Shown here piece by piece: positions 49,123-57,789 of a DNA stretch of 64,000 nucleotides. Origin of the DNA: Actinoplanes philippinensis. GTDB lineage: Bacteria; Actinomycetota; Actinomycetes; Mycobacteriales; Micromonosporaceae. How positions within the stretch are numbered: position 1 is the first letter of the stretch; each line of letters begins with the position of its first letter. The position numbers and the translations under genes are program-made. The stretch lies in assembly GCF_900113015.1 (NCBI RefSeq), contig NZ_FONV01000014.1, positions 124,001-188,000 on the forward strand, given 5' to 3'. A model generated the notes under the pieces. The model was not told the DNA's origin, ran no database searches, and worked only from the letters and a program-made list of their open reading frames with translations.

Positions 49123-52100
49123 CAACAGGTCCAGATGTTCGACTTACAGATCAGGTCGTCCGCCTTCACCCGGTTTCCGCGGGTGGAGCCGGCGTAGCTG
49201 TTGCCCAGCTTGCCGAGGTTGCCGGTCGAGTTCTTGGCCTCGTTGAACCCCTCGTAGCCGACGTTGTACATGGCCGCCGCCAGCTCGTCGGGCGTGTAGG
49301 TGTTCTTCATCGCCTCGGTGGCGTTGGAGATCCCGTACTCCCGCAGGTCACGCAACCGGTAGGCGGTCACCTTGAAGCTCAGGTCCTGGTTACCCATGAC
49401 ATCGGTCCACTTCGCGTCCTTGAGCTCGGGGTGCCGCGCCTTGGTCTCGTTGAACGCCGCCTCCTGAATGTTGCCCCAGCCCAGCGACGGCGGCGAGTCG
49501 CCCTTGCCCAGAGCGCTCTTCACCTTGCGGTAGAAGCCCAACTTGTCGGCGGCCCACTGGCCGAACTGCAGCGAGTTGTCGATCGGGTACAGCTCGTCGG
49601 ACCGGCCCACCTCGATCATGAGGACGGACATCAGCAGGCGCGGGTCGATGCCCGCGGCCCGGGCCTCGTTCACGATGCGGTAGCTCCACGCGTACATGTT
49701 GTCGCAGGTGTTCGGGAAAATGGCGAGCGGTCCCCGGAAGCAGGCGCCCGGCTTGCCCATCTTCTCCCAGACCATCCGCAGCGCCTCTTCCTCGGAGAGG
49801 TTCGTGCTGGCGCCGCCCGGTGTGGTGTTCGCCCAGATCGCGTCGAGCTCGTCGGTGCTGTACGGGTCGACCAGACCCCGCATCTCCTGCCGCCAGAGGG
49901 CGTGCTCGGCGTTGACCGCGTCCACGTACGCCGTCGCTGCGGCGTCCGCGTCGGCCTGCGCCTCCTGCGCGCTGGCCTTGGCCTTCTGAGCGTAGCCGCG
50001 AGCCCGGTTCGCCGAAGCCTGCGCCTGCTGCGCCGAGGCGGTGGCACGGGTGGCCGCGGCGGTAGCGGTCGCCGCCGACTGCCGGGCCGTGGCCGCCGCC
50101 GACTTCGCCTGCTGTGCGGACGCGGCCGCCGCGTCCGCGGACTTCTTGGCGTCGGCCGCCGCGGCGGCGGCCTGGTCGGCGTAGCCCTTCGCCTGAGCAG
50201 CCGCCTCGCTCGCCTTCCGCGCCCACTCGGCCGCCTCGGTGGCTGCCTTGTTGGCCACGGCCGCGACCCGGGCGGCCTCGGCTGCCTGCTGCCGGGCGAG
50301 CGCCGCATACCGGAGACCGTCGGCGACGAGCCGCTGCACGGTCACCTGGTGCACGTTCGTGTCGTAGTCGCGCATGGCCGCCTGGTACCGCTCGGACTCC
50401 AGGAACGCGCCGAGGTACGCACGCGGGCCGGAGAGGGCGATCTCCCCGGCGGCCTTGACCTCCGGGCCCCCGGAGTTGATCAACTGGCCGATCTCGACCC
50501 GCTGGTCCTTCTCGGCGGCGACGTACCGCCCGACGCGCAGGAATTCGTGCCGGGCGGCCGCTGTGCTGTTGAGCGCGGCCTCGGCCGCGGCCTTTGTCGC
50601 CGGACCGCCGGCGGTGATGAGCTGGGCGATCTCGATCCGGTCCTCCTGCTCCTTGGCAGGGTAGGACGGCAGGCGCAGGAACTGCGCCACCTCGGTGTGC
50701 GAGTTACGGTCCATGACGGCCTTGGCCGCGGTCCGGTAGGTCTCCTTGCCCGACTCGGTGGCCAGCTGGGCCAGCCGGTCCCAGTCGTCCTGAGCGGCCG
50801 CCGACTCCCGGCCACGGGACAGCCAGGCGCGCATGTCGGCCTCGTCGCCGACGAGCGCATCGGCGGCCGAGGCACGGGACCAGTCGCCCGCCCACGACGC
50901 CTCGGCGATCCGGATCGCGGCCTGCCGGCCTTTGTCCAGAACGGTGGCGGCCGGCGCGCCGGCGGCGCCCGCCTCCGCCAGCAGCTGCACGGTGGTGGCG
51001 TCGACGAGCTCCTGCTCCGGGGTGTCGTCGGGCACGTCGGTGGGCTTGACCAGCTCGGCCGCACGGACCTCGGCGGCCTTGGCCTTCCTCTCCTCGGTGT
51101 AGGTCCGCAGGTCCTCGGCCTCGGCGGCACGCGCCGTCTGCTCGATCGTCTGCGCCTGCTGTGCGGCGGAGGTGGCCGTGTTCGCGGCCTGCGCCGCGGC
51201 GTTCGCGTGCTGCGTCGACAGCTTCGCGGCCTCCGCCGCGGTGTGGGCGCGGGAAGCCGCCTCGTCCGCGGCGTTGGCCGCGGCCTCCGCGTGGTTGGCG
51301 GCGTCCGTGGCGAGCCGGTCCGCCTCGCGTGCGGCGGCACTGGCCTGCGCGGAGAAGGTGGCCGCGTTCGCGGCGGCTCGGTTCGCCCGCGCTGCCTGAG
51401 CGCGAGCCCGGGCGGCCTCCTCGCGTGCCCGCTGAGCCTCCGCCTGCGCCACCGCCGACTGCCCGGCGGCCTCGTCGGCCGCGGCCGCGGCCGCGTCGGC
51501 GTTGCCCAGAGCGCTCGTCGACGCCCGGGCGGCCGCCTGCGCCGCGTCCGAGGCGTCGGCGGCCGCACGAGCAGCGGCCGCGGACTGCTTCGCCGCTCGT
51601 GCCACCGCCCGTGCCTGTTCCGCGGCGACGCGGGCATCGTTCGCCTTGGTCGCGTCGGTCGCGGCCGCGGCGGCGGCCTGGTATGCCCGTGAGGCGGAGT
51701 CACCGGCCATCACAGCGGCGTTCGCGGCGCGGGACGCCGCGGTCGTGGCGCGCGCGGCCGCGTTGTTGGCCGCCCGAGCCGCGGCGACGGCCTCCCGCGC
51801 CGCGGCGGCGGCGCGCTTGGCGGCGTCGGCAGCCCGGCCGGCGGCCCGGGTCGCCTTCGTGGCCGAGTCCTTGGCGGCCAGGGTCTCGGCAGCCGCCTTC
51901 TGAGCGGCCTCCTTGGCCTCCTGCGCGGCGGCCACCGCCTTCGCCGAAGCCGCCTTGGCCGCCTCGGTCTCCGCAGTAGCGGTCTGCTGCGCCTGCTTGG
52001 CCAGGTCGACGAGCTGGGTGATGGTGGAGATCTCCACGTCCCGGGCCCGCGCGACGTGCTGGCCACGGTCGAGGAACTCGCGGATGTCCTGTGCGTTGCC

Positions 52101-52703
52101 GGCCAGCGCGGTCCGCGCGGCGGCCTGCACGACGGGTCCGCCCGCCGAGATGATCTGGGCCACCGCGATCCGGTCGTCCTGTGCGGCGGCGGTGTACTGC
52201 CCGCTCAGCAGGAACGCCCGGATCGCCCCGTCGCCCCCGCTGAGGGCGGACGTGGCGGCCGTTTTCGTCGCCGTCCCGCCGGAGGTCATGATGCGGCCGA
52301 CGTCGACGCGCAGGTCCTGCTGGAACGGCGTGTCAGTGCCGCTGGCGAGGAACGTGTCGACGTCCGACGCCGAGCCGGCGAGCGCCTGGGTGCCGGCCGC
52401 CTGCATCGCCGGGCCGCTCAGCGTCATCAGCTCGCCGACGCGCACCCGCTGGTCGAGGACGCGCAGCTGGGGCGCGTCGGTGAGGAATTGGGTCACCGTG
52501 GCGTCCGAGCCGAGCAGGGCCTCCCGCGCGGCTCGCGACAGGGTCGGTCCCCCACTCTCCAGCAGGGCCAGAGCCTGCGCACGAGCGGCCGTGGAGGGCT
52601 CGGCCTCGGCGGCCGAAGCCGCCGAGCATATGCCCGCGACCAGCGTCAAAGCTGTCCCGGTGGCCGTAGCGGCACGCGCTAAGGCCCTGACGATCGTAGT
52701 CAT
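49122..52703 (-). CDS. Large exported ALF-repeat/coiled-coil protein with lysozyme-like C-terminal domain
   Basis: A 1193-residue exported protein. The signal peptide (MTTIVRALARAATATGTALT to about ASA) is followed by five ALF-type repeats (about 30-230; e.g. AAGTQALAGSASDVDTFLA, AARTALAGNAQDIREFLDRG). Next come a very Ala-rich coiled coil (about 235-560), a second ALF block (about 590-800), a second coiled coil (about 830-985) and a unique C-terminal domain. That domain (AGIDPRLLMSVLMIEVG with Glu1031, then SLGWGNIQEAAFNET and AAAMYNVGYEGFNEA) resembles lytic transglycosylases/lysozymes, and has four cysteines. The start is ATG at 52703. It is coupled to a lipoprotein. This layout (stalk plus enzymatic tip) recalls polymorphic exotoxins. 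Confidence 0.85.
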   Translation of the reverse strand: MTTIVRALARAATATGTALTLVAGICSAASAAEAEPSTAARAQALALLESGGPTLSRAAREALLGSDATVTQFLTDAPQLRVLDQRVRVGELMTLSGPAMQAAGTQALAGSASDVDTFLASGTDTPFQQDLRVDVGRIMTSGGTATKTAATSALSGGDGAIRAFLLSGQYTAAAQDDRIAVAQIISAGGPVVQAAARTALAGNAQDIREFLDRGQHVARARDVEISTITQLVDLAKQAQQTATAETEAAKAASAKAVAAAQEAKEAAQKAAAETLAAKDSATKATRAAGRAADAAKRAAAAAREAVAAARAANNAAARATTAASRAANAAVMAGDSASRAYQAAAAAATDATKANDARVAAEQARAVARAAKQSAAAARAAADASDAAQAAARASTSALGNADAAAAAADEAAGQSAVAQAEAQRAREEAARARAQAARANRAAANAATFSAQASAAAREADRLATDAANHAEAAANAADEAASRAHTAAEAAKLSTQHANAAAQAANTATSAAQQAQTIEQTARAAEAEDLRTYTEERKAKAAEVRAAELVKPTDVPDDTPEQELVDATTVQLLAEAGAAGAPAATVLDKGRQAAIRIAEASWAGDWSRASAADALVGDEADMRAWLSRGRESAAAQDDWDRLAQLATESGKETYRTAAKAVMDRNSHTEVAQFLRLPSYPAKEQEDRIEIAQLITAGGPATKAAAEAALNSTAAARHEFLRVGRYVAAEKDQRVEIGQLINSGGPEVKAAGEIALSGPRAYLGAFLESERYQAAMRDYDTNVHQVTVQRLVADGLRYAALARQQAAEAARVAAVANKAATEAAEWARKASEAAAQAKGYADQAAAAAADAKKSADAAAASAQQAKSAAATARQSAATATAAATRATASAQQAQASANRARGYAQKAKASAQEAQADADAAATAYVDAVNAEHALWRQEMRGLVDPYSTDELDAIWANTTPGGASTNLSEEEALRMVWEKMGKPGACFRGPLAIFPNTCDNMYAWSYRIVNEARAAGIDPRLLMSVLMIEVGRSDELYPIDNSLQFGQWAADKLGFYRKVKSALGKGDSPPSLGWGNIQEAAFNETKARHPELKDAKWTDVMGNQDLSFKVTAYRLRDLREYGISNATEAMKNTYTPDELAAAMYNVGYEGFNEAKNSTGNLGKLGNSYAGSTRGNRVKADDLICKSNIWTC

Positions 52704-52860
52704 CCGTCCCCCGTGATCCATCGACGGTGTTCTTTTTCAGCCCACAATAATGGACAGTCGGGCGAGAACAACCGGGACGCGTATCGCACCGCACAGAGCG
52801 GCTTAAGCGCCCAGAAGGATCAAAACCGGCACGGGGGTACGGGTGACCGCCCGGTCGTGG

Positions 52861-54039
52861 CTACCGGGCGGTGGGCTCGCGTAGTGCCGGGGTGAGCGCG
52901 AGTGACAGCACCAGCAGCATCGCCACCGCGAGCAGGCCGCGGGAGACGGTGAAGTGGTCACCCAGGAAGCCGATCAGTGGTGGCCCGCCGAGGAAGGCGC
53001 AGTATCCGATCGACGCCACCACCCCGACCCGGGCCGGCGCCTTGGCCGGCTCGTCGGCGGCGGCGCTCATGCCGACCGGGAAGCCGAGCGAGGCGCCCAG
53101 CCCCCACAGCAGCGCCCCGGCGAAGGCGACCGCCGGGTGCGGGCCGAAGACGAAGACCAGCAGGCCGGCCAGGCCGGTGAGGGCCAGGAGCCGGAGCACC
53201 GGCACCCGCCCGTAACGGTCCAGCAGGTTGGGGCCGAACCAGCGGCCGACAGTCATGGCGGCCAGGAACACGGCGAAGCCGAGAGTGCCGGTGGAGGCGT
53301 CGGTGCCCTGGTCGTCGATGAGCGCGATGTTGATCCAGTCGATGCCGGCGCCCTCGGTCAGCGCGAAGGCCAGCACGAACAGGCCGATCAGCAGGGTGCG
53401 TGGCTCGGTCCACGCGGCCAGCGCGCCACCCGAGGTCTTCTCGGCGCCCTCCTCGGCGGCGCTCTCGTCCGGGACGAACCCACGGACCGCGATCACCACC
53501 GCGGCCACGACCAGGACGCAGGCGGCGACCACGTGCTGGGTGACCGGGAGCCCGGCCTTGACCGCTCCGGCGCCGGCCAGCGCGCCGGCGACAGTGCCCA
53601 CGCTGTACCCGGCGTGGAAGCGGGACATGATCGACCGGCCGAGACGGCGTTCCACCACGGCGGCCTGCACGTTCATCGCGACGTCCCACGCGCCGGTGGA
53701 GAAGCCGTAGACATAGAGCGCGACGACGACCGGGACGACGCCGTGCTGGTAGCCGATCGCGGCGGCGGCCAGCGCCGCGCCGAGCAGCACGGCCATCGTG
53801 CCGACCATGGCGCGGGAGCCGAAGCGGTGGACCAGGTGCCCGGCCAGCGGCAGCGAGGTGATCGACCCGGCGGCGATGGCGAGCAGCACCAGACCGATCC
53901 CGGACGGGGTGAGCCCGAGGTGGTCGCGGATCTGCGGGATGCGGGCGGCGAAGCTGGCCATGGCCACGCCGAGGAAGATGAAGGTGATGTAGACCGATCG
54001 GGTCGTGGCCCGCAGGTCGGCTGTCTCGACCGTACTCAA
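52861..54039 (-). CDS. MFS transporter
   Basis: A 392-residue, 12-helix MFS permease. FIFLGVAMASFAARIPQIRD opens the first helix, and GHLVHRFGSRAMVG forms the loop 2-3 motif. It is like the small YbjJ/sugar-phosphate-type MFS exporters. The start is TTG at 54039 with GGAG 7 nt upstream; no ATG or GTG lies closer. The substrate is unknown. It lies downstream of the DUF397 gene group on the same strand, with a 109-bp gap. Confidence 0.85.
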   Translation of the reverse strand: MSTVETADLRATTRSVYITFIFLGVAMASFAARIPQIRDHLGLTPSGIGLVLLAIAAGSITSLPLAGHLVHRFGSRAMVGTMAVLLGAALAAAAIGYQHGVVPVVVALYVYGFSTGAWDVAMNVQAAVVERRLGRSIMSRFHAGYSVGTVAGALAGAGAVKAGLPVTQHVVAACVLVVAAVVIAVRGFVPDESAAEEGAEKTSGGALAAWTEPRTLLIGLFVLAFALTEGAGIDWINIALIDDQGTDASTGTLGFAVFLAAMTVGRWFGPNLLDRYGRVPVLRLLALTGLAGLLVFVFGPHPAVAFAGALLWGLGASLGFPVGMSAAADEPAKAPARVGVVASIGYCAFLGGPPLIGFLGDHFTVSRGLLAVAMLLVLSLALTPALREPTAR

Positions 54040-54148
54040 ACGATGACTCCGTGCGAATGTGAGAGCGTTTGCTCTGCCCACGGTATCGAGAATCGTGAGG
54101 TGACGGTGGGGGCGGGCAGCCTGCTCGGCCACCCGCCCGTGACGGGGA

Positions 54149-54730
54149 TCAGAGAGAGCGGCGCTGCCAGGGCGCCCACTGGATCGCCGCGGCGAAACCA
54201 CCGCGCCGGGCGTCCCGGGCTCCGGCCGCGGACAGCGGCCCCTCCCGGTCGTATTTGACGCCCGTGCCGATCAGCCTGGTCTCGAACCAGGACCCGCTGA
54301 ATCCACGACGTACGCGTTCCCACAGGCCACCCTCGATGAGCGCCTCGGTGTGGGTGCGCAGCCGGTCGGCCAGGACGGCCGGATCCTCGTCGCAGGTCTC
54401 GCAGACGCAGGCCGGCAGGGACTCCCACCACCATCGGCCGAACCGGAGCGTCAGCCCGAGCTCGGTGAAGTGGACCGCCAGGGGGGCGGCGGTCGGCATG
54501 CGGGGGATGAGCCGGACGGTCCGCACGAGCGCGTCGTCGAGCCCGAGCGGTTCCTTGCTCTCGCGGCGCTCCACCTGGAAACGCGCGGAGAGCTCGTCCA
54601 GCAGGGTTTCGGCCGCCTCGTGCAGAGAGGCGAAGCGGTCGGTCTCGGTGGCACCCGGTTTGCCGTCCACCAGTGCAGTATGCCGCGCTCGGCCCGCGGC
54701 GCCGGGCTCCACCAGAGGAAGGTGAGTCAT
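54149..54730 (-). CDS. Conserved actinobacterial hypothetical coupled to DUF397
   Basis: A 193-residue soluble protein. It contains a CVCETCDED cysteine cluster that could bind a metal, a WWWESLP motif and an ending GFAAAIQWAPW. I do not recognise the family. The start is ATG at 54730, overlapping the DUF397 stop (TGATG), so both are translated together and may act together. Confidence 0.75.
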   Translation of the reverse strand: MTHLPLVEPGAAGRARHTALVDGKPGATETDRFASLHEAAETLLDELSARFQVERRESKEPLGLDDALVRTVRLIPRMPTAAPLAVHFTELGLTLRFGRWWWESLPACVCETCDEDPAVLADRLRTHTEALIEGGLWERVRRGFSGSWFETRLIGTGVKYDREGPLSAAGARDARRGGFAAAIQWAPWQRRSL

Positions 54731-54927
54731 CAGAAACCGAAGGTTCCCGCCTTGACTCCTGCCACGAATGCGTTCCACTGCTTCACCGGGAAGCTGAGGG
54801 GCATCGTGCCGGGATTCTTCGAGTCGCGGACCAGGAACCGGTCCGCGAGCCGGGCCACCTCGACACAGGCGCCGTGGGAACATCGACCGCTTCGGCGCCA
54901 ACGGGGCTCTTCCGTCGGTTTGATCAT
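54730..54927 (-). CDS. DUF397 protein (copy 1)
   Basis: A 65-residue DUF397 protein: WRRSGRCSHGACVEVARL, then FLVRDSKNPGTMPLSF and WNAFVAGVKAGTFG. These small proteins pair with DUF5753/XRE regulators in actinobacterial development (the regulator is at 55368). The start is ATG at 54927. Coupled to the gene downstream. Confidence 0.92.
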   Translation of the reverse strand: MIKPTEEPRWRRSGRCSHGACVEVARLADRFLVRDSKNPGTMPLSFPVKQWNAFVAGVKAGTFGF

Positions 54928-55142
54928 TTCTGTGCACCTCCGTGACGGTTCGGAATCCACGTTAGGCGAGGGACCCGGGACCGGCCGGACGGTTGCATGA
55001 GTGAAAATGAAAAACGACGCTTTCCTCCTCGAATGGGAGTTGTGCGCCGCTGATTTATGGCTATTAATCTGTTTTGTGAATTTTGTTGGACCGGCCCGCT
55101 CTGATTTCTCCCCACAGCCAGAGCGGGCGCGACCGAACGACT

Positions 55143-55337
55143 TCAGAAGCGGAACTCGCCCGCGGCCACACCCTCCACGAAGGCGTCCCACTCGGCCTGC
55201 GTGAAGCTGAGAGCAGGGGCCTCGGGGTTCTTCGAGTCGCGGATCAGGTACTGGTCTTCGACCTTGGCGACCTCGACGCACGTCGACGTTCCGCAGCGGC
55301 TGCTCTTCCGCCAGGCGGGCACGTTGGTTTCTTCCAT
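55143..55337 (-). CDS. DUF397 protein (copy 2)
   Basis: A 64-residue DUF397 protein (WRKSSRCGTSTCVEVAKV, YLIRDSKNPEAPALSF, WDAFVEGVAAGEFRF). It lies 30 bp after the XRE regulator and is probably in the same operon. The two copies have diverged, so the duplication is not recent. The spacer to copy 1 (54928-55142) is AT-rich. Confidence 0.93.
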   Translation of the reverse strand: MEETNVPAWRKSSRCGTSTCVEVAKVEDQYLIRDSKNPEAPALSFTQAEWDAFVEGVAAGEFRF

Positions 55338-55367
55338 CGGGGACCTCTCGAAACGTATCTCGGTGAT

Positions 55368-56264
55368 TTATGTGTTGTCCGGAGACGCGGCCTCGGTATT
55401 CCCGCGTTCCAGTTCCTTTATCTGCCGTTCGATGAATTGGATCGTGTCTTCCTCACCAGCGGCTTCGCTCCAGACGCGGTCGTAACGAGCGCGATGTTTC
55501 GCGATCGCCTCCCGGTCCTCGATCATTTCGTCATTGAGACCGGTTTCCCGGTAGAGCACCTCGCCCTGGCCCAGTTGAAGCAGGTCGAAGCTGGCATTGT
55601 TGGTCACTGACGCGTCGAGCGAGAACGGCACCATCCGGATGCGCACGTAGCCGTTCTCGGCCTGTCGCTTCAGGTGGCGGAGCTGCTCCGCGAAGACCTC
55701 CGGGCCGCCGATGGTGCGGCGGAGCACCGACTCGTCCACCATCAGCAGGAACGCCACCGGGCGGGTCTCCAGGACCTCGCGACGCCTGTTCCTCGCCTCG
55801 ATACGCCTCGTGCGCTGATCCTCGGAGAGCTCGTCCTCGAACCGGGACATCAGCGCTTCCGCGTAGGCGGGCGTCTGCAGGTGACCCGGTATGTAATAGA
55901 TCGAGTACGAGCGGATCTCGGAGGCTTCGCTCTCGTACTCGATCAGTTTACGCATGCCGTCGGTGAGGGTGTCGCGGAATTCCGCGGCCTGATACCACGC
56001 CTGCTGGCGTGTCCGGGAGATGCGTGCGGCAGCGACCAGATCGGCGACGACCGCCTTGTCCTTGACGCCGAGAAGAGTCAGCAACGGCCGCAGATCGTTC
56101 TGGGAGATGCTGACATCCCCGTTCTCGATCCGGATCACCTTGCTGTGCGACCACTCCATCGCCTCGGCGACCTGATTTTGGGTGAGCCCGGCTCGCTCGC
56201 GCGCTTGTCGGAGCGCGAGACGCACGCGCCGGCGCGCGATCGTCGGCGAGTCACCCTCGGTCAT
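55368..56264 (-). CDS. XRE-family regulator with DUF5753 domain
   Basis: A 298-residue protein. The helix-turn-helix is at about residues 15-70 (LRQARERAGLTQNQVAEAME, WSHSKVIRIENGDVSISQND). The DUF5753 domain (YSIYYIPGHLQTPAYAEALM and following) occupies the rest. It is the usual partner of DUF397 proteins, which follow it. The pair acts like a modulatory switch in differentiation in streptomycetes. The start is ATG at 56264. Confidence 0.95.
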   Translation of the reverse strand: MTEGDSPTIARRRVRLALRQARERAGLTQNQVAEAMEWSHSKVIRIENGDVSISQNDLRPLLTLLGVKDKAVVADLVAAARISRTRQQAWYQAAEFRDTLTDGMRKLIEYESEASEIRSYSIYYIPGHLQTPAYAEALMSRFEDELSEDQRTRRIEARNRRREVLETRPVAFLLMVDESVLRRTIGGPEVFAEQLRHLKRQAENGYVRIRMVPFSLDASVTNNASFDLLQLGQGEVLYRETGLNDEMIEDREAIAKHRARYDRVWSEAAGEEDTIQFIERQIKELERGNTEAASPDNT

Positions 56265-56455
56265 GAGTCCTTCAACGTCGAAGTGTGTGGTGACGCCTAG
56301 TAACGACTAAGCTTCGGTAAGCCACCTCGCTGACTGCCAGGTGGCAACCAGCGAGGTCGCGGACATCCTATTACTGTCCTATCAGAACGACGGGTGCAAG
56401 GTGCGGTTTTGATCAATTCGAGATCTCACCCGAGAGATCCTCGCGAAATCCCAAG

Positions 56456-56893
56456 TCAAGCCGCTGCGAGCCCGTAACCCCAGGAGGTGCGCCGCCGGTC
56501 TTCCATGGCGCGGCGCAGAGCCCGGCTCACCTGGTTGAAAACGCGTGGGTCGGCGGACGAATAGAGGACCACGGCTGTTCCGTGATACTGCGCGTGCAGC
56601 TCCCAGCGGCCCGGCTGGCGCCACATCATGGCTACTCCGGGTATGGCCAGGGCCAGGAAGGCGAGGACGTAGACGGCCGGGTCCGGAAGCAGGATCCAGC
56701 CGGCTGCGGCCGCGGCGATGGCGACCACGGCGAACGCGGGAGCGTAGGGACGGACATGGGCGGGCGCCTGGACCAGGCCGACGTTGCGAAGATCCGGAAT
56801 GGTGAAGACCTGCGGAGAAGTAGTGGGGTGCCAGACGAACCGATCGTCGGACACCAAGGCGTCCGGCCCGCGATAGTAGATCCGTGTGCGCAT
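56456..56893 (-). CDS. DUF6232-like small membrane protein
   Basis: A 145-residue protein. MRTRIYYRGPDALVSDDRFV and a short beta segment precede two hydrophobic helices (APAFAVVAIAAAAAGWILLP and AVYVLAFLALAIPGVAMM), then a soluble tail (VLYSSADPRVFNQVSRALRRAM). The pattern fits DUF6232. The start is ATG at 56893 with GAGGAG upstream; longer readings are Arg-rich and do not look coding. Function unknown. Confidence 0.78.
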   Translation of the reverse strand: MRTRIYYRGPDALVSDDRFVWHPTTSPQVFTIPDLRNVGLVQAPAHVRPYAPAFAVVAIAAAAAGWILLPDPAVYVLAFLALAIPGVAMMWRQPGRWELHAQYHGTAVVLYSSADPRVFNQVSRALRRAMEDRRRTSWGYGLAAA

Positions 56894-57299
56894 GGCGAAC
56901 TCCTCTTCACGGATTCTTGCGAGAGGGGAAGGGGCGGAGCCACCATTGGCGCGAGAGACCCATTCCCGCCTCGCTCGAGTCGCAACGAACGAAGCCGCTG
57001 AGGAAGCCGCCGCCGAGTGGTCCTCGGAGGCAGACAACGGCACCCGTTTGCCGCCGGGTGCCGTTGCTTGTCTCTCCCTCCAACTCCGCCCTTGTTGCCC
57101 TGTAAGAAGTGAAGCACGCCACCCTGCAGTCCGCCATCTTTCAATCTGCCATGTTGCAGACTGCGTACAAGCTGTGCGACGTTGACGACACCGGCCCATC
57201 GGCGGTCGCCTACGTGTTTGCCCCCGGAAGCGACCGGGTAGGCCAGACTCGGATGCCACTACGAGCCTGCGTTTGTGCAGGTAGGAAGGGCGAAACCGA
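56894..57299. other. Spacer with one orphan hairpin
   Basis: About 400 bp between divergent genes. No gene can be supported. It holds the hairpin at 57035-57066 and the CTGCCAT-containing stretch near 57125-57155. Confidence 0.45.
57035..57066. terminator. Orphan terminator-like hairpin
   Basis: A perfect 12-bp stem (57035-57046 with 57055-57066), 8-nt loop, followed on the plus strand by CTTGTCTCTC. No gene ends near it, so it could belong to a small RNA or be an attenuator in the leader of the DUF6232 gene. Confidence 0.5.
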
Positions 57300-57758
57300 A
57301 TGGAGAGCCGATTGAGCGTCGCCGGTCAGGCGGTGCAGCCGATCCTGGTGATGTTCCCGTTGGGGCTGTTCGCGATGGCCGTCATGTTCGATATGGCGGA
57401 CCTGGTGGGCGGTCCTGACATCCTCGGTGCACTCGCCTACTGGAACATCGTGGCGGGTCTGGTCGGCGGGGCCCTGGCCACTGTGGCGAGCGCCGTCGAC
57501 GTGATGTTCGCGCGCCGCTCGCAGGACCGCCGGCTCGGCGCACTGCGCAGCCTGATCAACGTGGGTGTGCTGGTGGTGTTCGCGGTGATCGCGATGCTGC
57601 GGGTGCAGGCCGCCGACCGGGCGATCGGTGGCGGGTTGTTCACCGTCGAGCTGCTGGCCCTCGCGCTGGCCGGGTTCGGCGCCTGGTTCGGTGGTGAGCT
57701 CGCCAACGGGCGGCCGCCGGCGTTTGCCCGCGCCGCCGTCGGGAACCGGAACTACTGA
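57300..57758 (+). CDS. DUF2231 membrane protein
   Basis: A 152-residue protein with about four hydrophobic segments (PILVMFPLGLFAMAVMFDM, WNIVAGLVGGALATVAS, LINVGVLVVFAVIAMLRV, VELLALALAGFGAWFGGEL), matching DUF2231. Family members are probably redox- or haem-associated, though the conserved His is not evident here. The start is ATG at 57300. It lies 31 bp before the DJ-1/PfpI gene and is probably in an operon with it. Confidence 0.82.
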   Translation: MESRLSVAGQAVQPILVMFPLGLFAMAVMFDMADLVGGPDILGALAYWNIVAGLVGGALATVASAVDVMFARRSQDRRLGALRSLINVGVLVVFAVIAMLRVQAADRAIGGGLFTVELLALALAGFGAWFGGELANGRPPAFARAAVGNRNY

Positions 57759-57789
57759 CGGATTCCGGCGACCGAGAGGGGCGACAGTC

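Noticed and set aside
49431..51692. A 753-codon plus-strand open frame opposite the ALF-repeat gene
   Set aside because: It is the Gly/Arg/Leu shadow of the Ala-rich coiled coils; no ribosome-binding site or domain.
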